Positions 56,849 through 64,000 of a DNA stretch of 64,000 nt are shown piece after piece. Source of the stretch: Saccharothrix coeruleofusca (GTDB lineage: Bacteria > Actinomycetota > Actinomycetes > Mycobacteriales > Pseudonocardiaceae). The translations under genes and the position numbers were made by a program. The notes beneath the pieces were generated by a model, which was not told the origin of the DNA, ran no database searches, and saw nothing but the letters and a program-made list of their open reading frames with translations. Where the stretch lies: assembly GCF_014648515.1 (NCBI RefSeq), contig NZ_BMRG01000012.1, positions 68,758 to 132,757 of the forward strand. The letters are read 5' to 3'. The stretch's first letter is position 1. Every line of letters starts with the position of its first letter.

Positions 56849-57610
56849 ATGACGTTGAGGCTCGACCTGTCCGGACCGGTGGCCGTGCTGACCATCGACC
56901 GCCCCGCCAAGCGCAACGCGCTGAGCTTCGAGATGTGGTCCGCCCTGCCCGGCCTGCTCAAGCGCGTCCAGGACGACGACGCGGTGCGCGTGCTGGTCGT
57001 CCGGGGCGGCGAGCACTTCTCCGCGGGCGCGGACATCAGCGAGTTCGCCACGCTGCGCCGCGGCGCGGAGGGGGCGGCCCGCTACGGCGAGGCGGTGCAC
57101 AACGGCGAACGCGCCATCGTCGAGCTGGGCAAGCCCACGATCGCGGCGGTCGCCGGGTTCTGCGTCGGCGGCGGCTGCGAAATCGCGCTGGCCTGCGACC
57201 TGAGGGTGGCCGCCGACAACGCCCGGTTCGGCATCACCCCAGCCAAGCTGGGCATCGTCTACAGCCTGACCTCCACCAAGCAGCTGGTGGACGTGGTCGG
57301 ACCGGCCTGGGCCAAGCAGATCCTGTTCAGCGGGGAGCTCGTCGACGCCGCCACCGCGCTGCGCATCGGCCTGGTGAACGAGGTCGTCGCCGCGGGGCAG
57401 CTGGAGGCGCGGGTCGCCGAGCTGGCGTCCACCATCGCCTCGCGGGCGCAGGTGAGCGTGCGGGGCGCGAAGCGGATCGTCGCCCGGATCATGGGCGGCC
57501 AGTCCGAGGAGGACGACGCCGTTCGGGCGCTCTACGACGAGGCCGCGCACAGCGCCGAGTACGCCGAGGGCGTCGCGGCGTTCCTGGAGAAGCGGGCGCC
57601 CCGCTTCTGA
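56849..57610 (+). CDS. enoyl-CoA hydratase/isomerase
   Basis: A 253-residue crotonase. The oxyanion-hole segments are GEHFSAGADISEF and AVAGFCVGGGCEIALACDLR, and the C-terminal helices and EYAEGVAAFLEKR end are typical. The second loop retains GGG, unlike the other hydratase-like protein here. It is not part of an operon. Substrate unknown. Confidence 0.91.
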   Translation: MTLRLDLSGPVAVLTIDRPAKRNALSFEMWSALPGLLKRVQDDDAVRVLVVRGGEHFSAGADISEFATLRRGAEGAARYGEAVHNGERAIVELGKPTIAAVAGFCVGGGCEIALACDLRVAADNARFGITPAKLGIVYSLTSTKQLVDVVGPAWAKQILFSGELVDAATALRIGLVNEVVAAGQLEARVAELASTIASRAQVSVRGAKRIVARIMGGQSEEDDAVRALYDEAAHSAEYAEGVAAFLEKRAPRF

Positions 57611-57666
57611 GGCGACTCACCCGATTCCCGCGTTCGGGCCGCGGACATCCGGGGTATCAGGGCGGC

Positions 57667-57825
57667 ATGAGCGAATCAGCCGAACCCCGCATCAACCCCG
57701 ATCCGCCGTACGCCCCCGGCACGCCGCGGCCGCCCGACCTCGACGTGGACGTGGAGCAGTTCCTCGACGAGGACGAGCGGCGGCGGCACGAGTCGGAGGA
57801 GCCGGGCGAGGAGCCGACTTCCTGA
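57667..57825 (+). CDS. small acidic hypothetical protein
   Basis: A 52-residue protein, rich in Pro, Asp and Glu (PDPPYAPGTPRPPDLDVDVE). ATG 57667 is preceded by GGCGG at short range. It has no recognisable domain. It sits just before three convergent small membrane-protein genes and may be specific to this lineage. Confidence 0.5.
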   Translation: MSESAEPRINPDPPYAPGTPRPPDLDVDVEQFLDEDERRRHESEEPGEEPTS

Positions 57826-57830
57826 TCGAC

Positions 57831-58109
57831 CTAGTCGACGTCGTCGGTGTCGCCCGGCCACTCGCCGGTGAGCTTGTCGTAACCGGTGGCGCCGCCCCGG
57901 TCGATCGCGGCCTTCACCAGGCCGAAGATCGCGCCCTGGACGGTCGCCGCCAGCAGGACCTCGCCCCACCCGCGATCCCGCTGGGTCGCGGTGGGGGCCA
58001 CCTTGTCGCCGGTGATCAGCTTCCACACCTGCCGGAACACCGCGCTGGCGGCGAGCCCGCCCAGCACGCTGAACAGCATCCCGATGGGCCGGTAGAGCAG
58101 CTTGTTCAC
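57831..58109 (-). CDS. DUF4235 small membrane protein
   Basis: A 92-residue protein with two membrane helices (PIGMLFSVLGGLAASAVFRQ and AATVQGAIFGLVKAAIDRG), as in DUF4235. GTG at 58109 with GGGAGG upstream overlaps the stop of the DUF3618 gene by 4 bp. It is the last of a three-gene set often found together in actinomycetes, thought to affect the envelope (inference). Confidence 0.86.
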   Translation of the reverse strand: MNKLLYRPIGMLFSVLGGLAASAVFRQVWKLITGDKVAPTATQRDRGWGEVLLAATVQGAIFGLVKAAIDRGGATGYDKLTGEWPGDTDDVD

Positions 58110-58423
58110 GCCCGCCTCCCCCTGGTCAGCTGCCACAGCACCAGCAGCAGCGCCACCACGCCCGCCACCAGCGCCGCAGGGTGGCGGCGGACCGGCGGCG
58201 GCAGCGCCCCGGCGGCCTGGCCCGCCACCGCGGTGGCCTTCTCCTTCACCTGCTGTCCCCTCTGCTTCACCTGTTCCACCCGTTCGTGGGCGTTCTCCTT
58301 CACCCTCGCGGGTACATCGACCTTGTGCACCAGCGCCTCGACGGTGTCGCCGAGCTCCTGCCGGGTCAGCTCGATGTCGGCCCGCAGCACGTCGGGGTCG
58401 TCGGGCAGGTCCCTGCCGCTCAT
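58106..58423 (-). CDS. DUF3618 protein
   Basis: A 105-residue protein with an amphipathic helical N-terminus (LRADIELTRQELGDTVEALV, the DUF3618 signature), a Lys/Glu-rich heptad region likely to form a coiled coil, and one C-terminal membrane helix (ALVAGVVALLLVLWQL). Both ends overlap neighbours by 4 bp, so it is co-translated with DUF4235 and the phage-holin-like protein. Confidence 0.86.
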   Translation of the reverse strand: MSGRDLPDDPDVLRADIELTRQELGDTVEALVHKVDVPARVKENAHERVEQVKQRGQQVKEKATAVAGQAAGALPPPVRRHPAALVAGVVALLLVLWQLTRGRRA

Positions 58424-58824
58424 CGGTGCGCCCTCTCGCTCACAGCGGAGATGTCCCGCTTCACGCCTTCGATGGCCTCCTCGGGGATCGGCGGGGTGCC
58501 CTTGCGGACCTGCGAGCGGCCCACCAGCGCCAGCACCCCGGCGAGGGCGAACACGCCCGCCGCCACCACGAACGCGGCCAGCCAGGCGGGCAGCACCGTG
58601 GCCAGCACCAGCACCAGCCCCGCGATCAGCGACATCACGCCGAACCAGGCCAGCACGCCCGCCCCGCCGAGCAGGCCCGCGCCAGCGCCCACGCGCTTGC
58701 CCTTGCTGCGCAGCTCCGCGGCGGCGAGCCGGATCTCCTCCCGCGCCAACCTGCTGACCTGCTCGGACAGCTGGCTGACCAGCTGGGCTGTGGACGGGTC
58801 GCGGTCACCGACGGCATGGCTCAT
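58420..58824 (-). CDS. phage-holin-family (Actinobacterial holin-X/DUF1469-like) protein
   Basis: A 134-residue protein with an N-terminal amphipathic helix (TAQLVSQLSEQVSRLAREEI) and two membrane helices separated by a short loop. Despite the family name it is a chromosomal envelope protein; no phage genes are near. It leads the DUF3618/DUF4235 set. ATG 58824. Confidence 0.87.
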   Translation of the reverse strand: MSHAVGDRDPSTAQLVSQLSEQVSRLAREEIRLAAAELRSKGKRVGAGAGLLGGAGVLAWFGVMSLIAGLVLVLATVLPAWLAAFVVAAGVFALAGVLALVGRSQVRKGTPPIPEEAIEGVKRDISAVSERAHR

Positions 58825-58918
58825 GGCCCTCTCCTTCCCTGGTGCCACCTCGACTACCCGGAGCGGGGACTGGTCAACCACCGGGTGTACCGGTCGTGAA
58901 GTGGGGAAACCGGGGCAC

Positions 58919-59848
58919 ATGCCGCACGCACCCGACACACCCGTGAAGCTGCCCAAGCGGTCCTGGTGGGCCGTGCTCAAGAGGACCGTCAAGGAGTTCC
59001 AGGACGACAACCTCACCGACTGGGCCGCCGCGCTGACCTACTACGCCGTCCTGTCGCTGTTCCCCGGCATCCTGCTGCTGACCTCGCTGCTGGGGCTGCT
59101 CGGCCCGCAGGCCACGCAGTCCCTGGTGGACAGCCTGCAGGCGCTGGGACCGGGTGGGGGCAAGGACATCCTGATCGGGGCGATCCAGAACCTGCAGGGC
59201 TCCGACGCCTCCAGCGTGCTGGCCGTGGTCGGCCTGGTGACCGCCCTGTGGTCGGCCTCGGGCTACATCGGGGCGTTCGTGCGGGCGGCCAACTCGATGT
59301 ACGACGTCGAGGAGGGCAGGCCGTGGTGGAAGGTGATCCCGCTGCGGCTGGGCCTGACCCTGGCGGTGGTGGTGCTGCTGGCCGCGGTGGCCCTGGGGGT
59401 GACGTTGACCGGCGGCGCGGCGGACTGGCTGGGCAACCTGGTGGGGTTGGGGCCGCAGTTCGTGACGGTGTGGGACATCGCCAAGTGGCCGGTGCTGTTC
59501 CTGCTGGCCAGCGCGGCGATCGGGCTGTTGTACTGGGCCTCGCCCAACGTGCGGCAGCCCAGTTTCCTGTGGATCACGCCGGGCGGGCTGCTGGCCGTGC
59601 TGTTCTGGGTGCTGGCGACGTTCGGGTTCGGCCTCTACGTGGCCAACTTCTCGTCCTACAACAAGACCTACGGCTCGCTGGCGGGCGTGATCATCTTCCT
59701 GGTGTGGCTGTGGATCTCGAACGTGGTGCTGCTGCTGGGTGCGGAGCTGGACGCCGAGCTGGAGCGCGGCAGGCGGATGGCCTCCGGGGAGTCGAACGGG
59801 GACGACCCGGTGGCCCCGCCGCGCGACACCCGCGCCATGGACGACTGA
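58919..59848 (+). CDS. YihY/BrkB-family membrane protein
   Basis: A 309-residue membrane protein with six helices. The family hallmark is DWAAALTYYAVLSLFPGILL near the start, with SGYIGAFVRAANSMYDVEE and GSLAGVIIFLVWLWISNVVL further on. Role uncertain; the family was once misannotated as RNase BN. It diverges from the holin-like gene and is the only + gene in this small cluster. Confidence 0.92.
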   Translation: MPHAPDTPVKLPKRSWWAVLKRTVKEFQDDNLTDWAAALTYYAVLSLFPGILLLTSLLGLLGPQATQSLVDSLQALGPGGGKDILIGAIQNLQGSDASSVLAVVGLVTALWSASGYIGAFVRAANSMYDVEEGRPWWKVIPLRLGLTLAVVVLLAAVALGVTLTGGAADWLGNLVGLGPQFVTVWDIAKWPVLFLLASAAIGLLYWASPNVRQPSFLWITPGGLLAVLFWVLATFGFGLYVANFSSYNKTYGSLAGVIIFLVWLWISNVVLLLGAELDAELERGRRMASGESNGDDPVAPPRDTRAMDD

Positions 59849-59880
59849 GCTTCCGGAACACGAGCCCCCGGAACAGCACG

Positions 59881-59910
59881 CGGGCGGGCACCCGGATGGG
59901 TGCCCGCCCG
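59881..59910. terminator. bidirectional hairpin between YihY and thioredoxin genes
   Basis: Perfect 13-bp stem (59881-59893 with 59898-59910), loop GGAT, in the 76-bp gap between convergent stop codons. Confidence 0.85.
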
Positions 59911-59924
59911 CGTGGCGTCCGGGG

Positions 59925-60299
59925 TCAGGCCTGCTGGTCGGCCTGCTGCTCGGCGACCTGCTTGCGCACCTCGTCCATGTCGACCTCGCGGGCCTGCTGG
60001 ATCAGGTCCTCCAGCGCCGACTCGGGCAGCGCGCCGGGCTGGGCGTAGAGCACCACGCCGTCGCGGACGATCATCAGCGTGGGGATGGACCGCACCTGGA
60101 ACGCCGCCGCGAGCTGCTGCTGGTCCTCGGTGTCGACCTTGCCGAAGACGATGTCCGTGTGCTTCTCGGCCGCCTTGTCGTAGACCGGGGCGAACTGGCG
60201 GCACGGGCCGCACCAGGACGCCCAGAAGTCGACCAGGACCATGTCGGAGCCGCCGACCACCTCGTCGAAGTTCTCCGTGGTCAGCTCGACCGTGGCCAT
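59925..60299 (-). CDS. trxA: thioredoxin
   Basis: A 124-residue thioredoxin with the redox motif WASWCGPC near residue 30 and cis-Pro in RSIPTLMIVRDG. It is longer than typical TrxA by a charged Gln/Glu-rich C-terminal tail (about 16 residues). It reduces protein disulfides in the cytoplasm, presumably with a thioredoxin reductase elsewhere. ATG 60299 with AGGAGG upstream. Confidence 0.94.
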   Translation of the reverse strand: MATVELTTENFDEVVGGSDMVLVDFWASWCGPCRQFAPVYDKAAEKHTDIVFGKVDTEDQQQLAAAFQVRSIPTLMIVRDGVVLYAQPGALPESALEDLIQQAREVDMDEVRKQVAEQQADQQA

Positions 60300-60375
60300 A
60301 GGTCCTCCTCATGACTCGACTGGGGGTCACCCCCCGGTTACCCCCTCCAACGATACGGACACCGCCACCATTCCC

Positions 60376-60404
60376 TTCAACAAACTATGGACGTGTTCAA
60401 CAAA
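60376..60404 (+). promoter_or_regulatory. direct repeat at the promoter of the amino-acid ABC operon
   Basis: TTCAACAAA occurs at 60376 and 60396, exactly 20 bp apart (about two helical turns), in a locally A/T-rich stretch 41-69 bp ahead of the ABC operon's first gene. CAAACTAT and ATAGTTGT around it are partly inverted. It is a good candidate operator; the binding protein is unknown. Confidence 0.55.
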
Positions 60405-60444
60405 TAGTTGTAGCTTCCTGGCGACCCGACGCCAGGAGGTGCCC

Positions 60445-61368
60445 GTGCTCATCCGCCGGACCGCAGTCACCGCCCTCGTCCTGGGCGCGCTCGTCGCGTG
60501 CGGGGCGCAGACCGACTCCCCGCCCGACCAGGGACAGGCCGACGACCTGCCCGCCACCGCCCAGATCCTGCAGGCCGTGACCAAGGACGACGCCCTGGCC
60601 GCGCGGCTGCCCGCCGCCGTCGCGCAGGCGGGCACCCTCAAGGTCGGCTCGAACATCCAGAACCCGCCGAACAACTTCTACGCCGCCGACGGCACGACCC
60701 CCGTCGGCTCCGAGGTGGACCTGATCAAGGCGGTGGGCGCGAAGCTCGGCCTGCGCGTCGAGCACCAGGACATGGCGTTCAGCTCGCTGATCACCAGCCT
60801 GCAGGCGGGCCGCATCGACGTGACCATGGCCGCGATGAACGACACCGCCGAGCGGCAGCGGCAGATCGACTTCGTCGACTACTTCACCTCCGGCATCACG
60901 ATCATGGTGCAGAAGGGCAACCCCTCGGGCGTCAAGGGGCCCGACGACCTGTGCGGCAAGGCCGTCGCGGTGAACCTGGGCACCAGCCAGGAGGCCTTCG
61001 CCAAGGAGCAGAGCGGCAAGTGCGCCCAGGCGGGCAGGGGCGAGGTCACCGTCACCTCGACCGACAGCGACACGCAGAACCAGAACCAGTTGCGCACTGG
61101 GCGCGTCGCGGCCATCCTCAACGACCTGCCCACCGCCGTCTACGTCGCCAAGACCGCGGGTGGCGGCGAGTTCTTCGAGGTCGTGCCGGGCACCCCGATC
61201 AACGGCGGCCCGTACGGCATCGGCGTCAACAAGAACACCCCGGAGCTGGCCGCCGCCGTCCAGCAGGCGCTGCAGGCCCTGGTCGACGACGGCACCTACG
61301 GCAAGATCCTCGACGCGTGGGGCGTCTCCCAGGGCGCGGTCGCGAAGGTGACCCTCAATGGCCGGTGA
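60445..61368 (+). CDS. polar amino-acid ABC transporter, substrate-binding lipoprotein
   Basis: A 307-residue type II binding protein. The lipobox is LGALVAC, and the mature part has LKVGSNIQNPPNNFYAADGT, then GSEVDLIKAVGAKLGLRVEH and AGRIDVTMAAMNDTAERQRQ, the Glu/Gln-type receptor pattern. GTG 60445 has AGGAGG 5 bases upstream. The end overlaps the permease gene by 11 bp. Specificity is not visible from sequence. Confidence 0.92.
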   Translation: MLIRRTAVTALVLGALVACGAQTDSPPDQGQADDLPATAQILQAVTKDDALAARLPAAVAQAGTLKVGSNIQNPPNNFYAADGTTPVGSEVDLIKAVGAKLGLRVEHQDMAFSSLITSLQAGRIDVTMAAMNDTAERQRQIDFVDYFTSGITIMVQKGNPSGVKGPDDLCGKAVAVNLGTSQEAFAKEQSGKCAQAGRGEVTVTSTDSDTQNQNQLRTGRVAAILNDLPTAVYVAKTAGGGEFFEVVPGTPINGGPYGIGVNKNTPELAAAVQQALQALVDDGTYGKILDAWGVSQGAVAKVTLNGR

Positions 61369-62169
61369 CGAACTCGCGGTGGTCCCCCTGCGGCACTGGG
61401 GCCGCTGGGTCGGCGGCGCGGTCATCCTGGCCCTGCTGGGCGCGCTCGGGTACGCGCTGGCCGGGGCGAAGATCGACTACGCGGCGGTGCCGGGCTTCTT
61501 CACCCACGACATCATGCTGCGCGGCCTGCTCAACACCGTCGTGCTCGCGGTGGTCGCCCAGCTCGGCGCGATCGTGCTGGGCGTGGGCATCGCGCTGCTG
61601 CGCCGCTCGGCCAACCCGGTCGCGCGGTGGTTCGCCGCGGGCTACGTGTGGCTGTTCCGCGGCCTGCCGGTGCTGCTGCAGATCCTGCTGTGGTTCAACC
61701 TGGCGCTGGTGTTCGAGAACATCTCGATCCCGCTGCTGTTCCAGGAGAAGACCAACGTCCTGATCACCGCGTTCGTCGCCGCCCTGCTGGGCTTGGGGCT
61801 CAACGAGAGCGCCTACATGGCCGAGATCGTGCGCGCGGGCCTGAACAGCGTGGACCACGGCCAGGTCGAGGCCGCCAAGGCGATCGGCATGACGCCCGCG
61901 ACCACGCTGCGCCGGGTGGTGCTGCCGCAGGCCATGCGGGTGATCATCCCGCCGACCGGCAACAACTTCATCAACATGCTCAAGGGCACCTCGATGGCCT
62001 CGGTGATCGGCTTCCTGGAGCTGGTCCACGCGGCCAACAACATCGCCTCGCGCAACCTGCAGATCATGGAGACGCTGCTGGCCGCCGCGGCGTGGTACAT
62101 GGTCGTGGTCAGCGTGGCCAGCGTCGGCCAGCACTTCCTGGAACGCGCTTACGGCAAGGGGGTGGCGCG

Positions 62170-62173
<4 letters not shown>
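61358..62173 (+). CDS. polar amino-acid ABC transporter permease
   Basis: A 271-residue inner-membrane permease with about six helices (HisM/GlnP type). The N-terminal motif GYVWLFRGLPVLLQILLW and the EAA loop EAAKAIGMTPATTLRRVVLP are clear. Only one permease gene is present, so the channel is probably a homodimer. The 11-bp overlap with the receptor gene and 4-bp overlap with the ATPase gene show tight coupling. Confidence 0.93.
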
Positions 62174-62928
<755 letters not shown>

Positions 62929-62934
62929 GTGGTC

Positions 62935-64000
62935 ATGCGCATCCCCTCGTCCTACCTCGTCGGGTTCCACGAGCCGGAGGGCTACCTGGACTTCGGCCGG
63001 TTCGGGCCGCCCTCCCACGCCGTGGTGGACACCTCCACCCGGTTGCTGGAGCTGTCCGCCGCCGCAGGGCCGTCCACAGTGGACGACCTGATGCGGCAGG
63101 AGCTGCGCGCCAGGGCCGCCGCCGCGCGGCTGTGCGGCGGCGACACCGACCACGTGGTGCTGCTGCCCAACACCAGCACCGGCCTGTTCCAGGCCGCGCT
63201 GGGGATCACCGGCGAGGTCGTCGTCTCGCGCGCGGAGTTCCCCGCCAACACCTACCCGTGGGTGCGCGCGGGCCGGGCCGGGGTGAACTGGCTGCCGCCC
63301 GGCCCGGTCACCCCGGAGGCGGTGCGCGCCGCGCTGACCAGGGGGACCACCGCGGTCTCGGTGAGCGCGGTGGACTTCCGCACCGGCTACCGCGCCGACC
63401 TGGCCGCGCTGCGCGAGGTCGTGGGCGACCGGCTGCTGGTGGTGGACGGCATCCAGGGCTTCGGCGTGGTGGACGAGCCGTGGGAGGTCGCCGACGTGCT
63501 CGTGGTCGGCGGCCAGAAGTGGCTGCGCGCGGGCTGGTCCACCGGGTTCATGGCGCTGTCGGACCGGGCGCTGGAGCGGCTGGACCCGGTGCTGTCGGGG
63601 TGGACCGGCGCGCTGGACGCGGGCCTGTTCGACGACGACGTGCACCCGGTGGCCGAGGGCGCGGCGGCGTGGTCGATCACCAACCTCAGCCCGATCGCGG
63701 CGGGCGCGCTGGCCACCGCCCTGGAGCTGGTGGAGCTGGGCGGCGTGCCCGCGATCGGGCAGCGGATCGCCCAGCGGCTCGACGAGCTGACCGAGGTCGT
63801 CCGCTCGGCGGGCGGCGAGGTCGTCTCGGCCACCGACCGGCGCGCGGGCATCCTGGCGTTCACCCTGCCCGAGCACCCGGCGTCGGTGGTGGGCGCGGCG
63901 CTGGTGGAGGCGGGCGTCACCGCCACGGTGCGGCCCGAGCACGTCCGGCTCACCCCGCACGCCTCGACCACCGACGCCACGGTGGCCCGGTTCGCCGAGG
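62935..64000 (+). CDS. class V aminotransferase (PLP enzyme), 3'-truncated by the window
   Basis: About 355 residues are visible and the frame is open to the window end. It begins MRIPSSYLVGFHEPEGYLDF. It resembles the isopenicillin-N epimerase/kynureninase-like class V aminotransferases: VVLLPNTSTGLFQAAL, a FPANTYPW substrate region, VVDGIQGFGVVD and the PLP lysine in VVGGQKWLRAG. It starts 6 bp after the ABC ATPase gene, so it may process the imported amino acid. GTG 62929 is a possible alternative start. Confidence 0.86.
   Translation, partial: MRIPSSYLVGFHEPEGYLDFGRFGPPSHAVVDTSTRLLELSAAAGPSTVDDLMRQELRARAAAARLCGGDTDHVVLLPNTSTGLFQAALGITGEVVVSRAEFPANTYPWVRAGRAGVNWLPPGPVTPEAVRAALTRGTTAVSVSAVDFRTGYRADLAALREVVGDRLLVVDGIQGFGVVDEPWEVADVLVVGGQKWLRAGWSTGFMALSDRALERLDPVLSGWTGALDAGLFDDDVHPVAEGAAAWSITNLSPIAAGALATALELVELGGVPAIGQRIAQRLDELTEVVRSAGGEVVSATDRRAGILAFTLPEHPASVVGAALVEAGVTATVRPEHVRLTPHASTTDATVARFAE

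Noticed and set aside
58420-58824. Holin-family protein as a sign of prophage
   Set aside because: The gene sits in a common actinomycete membrane-protein set with DUF3618 and DUF4235; no integrase, capsid, terminase or lysin gene is near.

Overview
The window is very GC-rich DNA packed with short-gap, often 4-bp-overlapping genes and many GTG/TTG starts, which is typical of a filamentous actinomycete. The gene order rel – cyclophilin – Rv2581c-type hydrolase – hisS – (Rv2578c remnant) – aspS matches the Mycobacterium tuberculosis Rv2583c–Rv2572c block. Together with the split and orphan regulators this suggests the order Pseudonocardiales (Saccharothrix/Actinosynnema/Lentzea-like). The taxonomic call is inference. 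I see no tRNA, rRNA, CRISPR array, insertion sequence or prophage.

Layout. 1–12.0 kb: stringent-response rel, a membrane-anchored cyclophilin, an Rv2581c-type hydrolase, hisS with a membrane partner, a spermidine-synthase-like protein, a DUF1304/YibE-F pair overlapping tail to tail, nadR–pnuC for NAD salvage, then a perfect LexA box in front of an intein whose host radical-SAM gene has almost vanished. 12.0–21.2 kb: an NTF2-like gene, then a TetR-led operon (TIGR03084, split AtuA, two acyl-CoA dehydrogenases, both acyl-CoA carboxylase subunits) for branched or terpenoid acyl-CoA catabolism. 21.2–28.2 kb: XRE regulator, two secreted subtilases, aspS, DUF389. 28.3–37.1 kb: a kinase-fold protein, two GT39 membrane glycosyltransferases, a Uma2-family gene, and a PhoP-like two-component system with a secreted neighbour. 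The same 11-bp-phased CACAG boxes lie at the regulator promoter and at the glycosyltransferase promoter, so these probably form one regulon. 37.1–47.9 kb: CopC-like protein, 5'-nucleotidase, Mug glycosylase, a DUF5753 gene fragment, orphan DUF742, S4 protein, secreted I36-type inhibitor, TetR with DUF1348, a Ser/Thr kinase, an enoyl-CoA hydratase and a GNAT. 47.3–64 kb: a YCII–LuxR fusion regulator, an orphan ABC binding lipoprotein behind a long inverted repeat, SRPBCC, FAD oxidoreductase–epimerase pair, tex, lipase-like hydrolase, secreted protein, hydratase, a small envelope-stress-like set (DUF4235, DUF3618, phage-holin-like), YihY, thioredoxin and a complete polar amino-acid ABC importer followed by a class V aminotransferase cut by the window end.

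The most unusual signal is a dispersed intergenic element. Seven copies each carry two imperfectly palindromic 13-mers (GGTAGTAGTTACC-like, then GGTAGTACTTGCC-like) whose starts are always exactly 32 bp apart. Three copies, with an adjoining GAACG hairpin, fill almost the whole space between convergent stop codons. Two inverted copies bracket the DUF5753 gene fragment. Their function is unknown to me.
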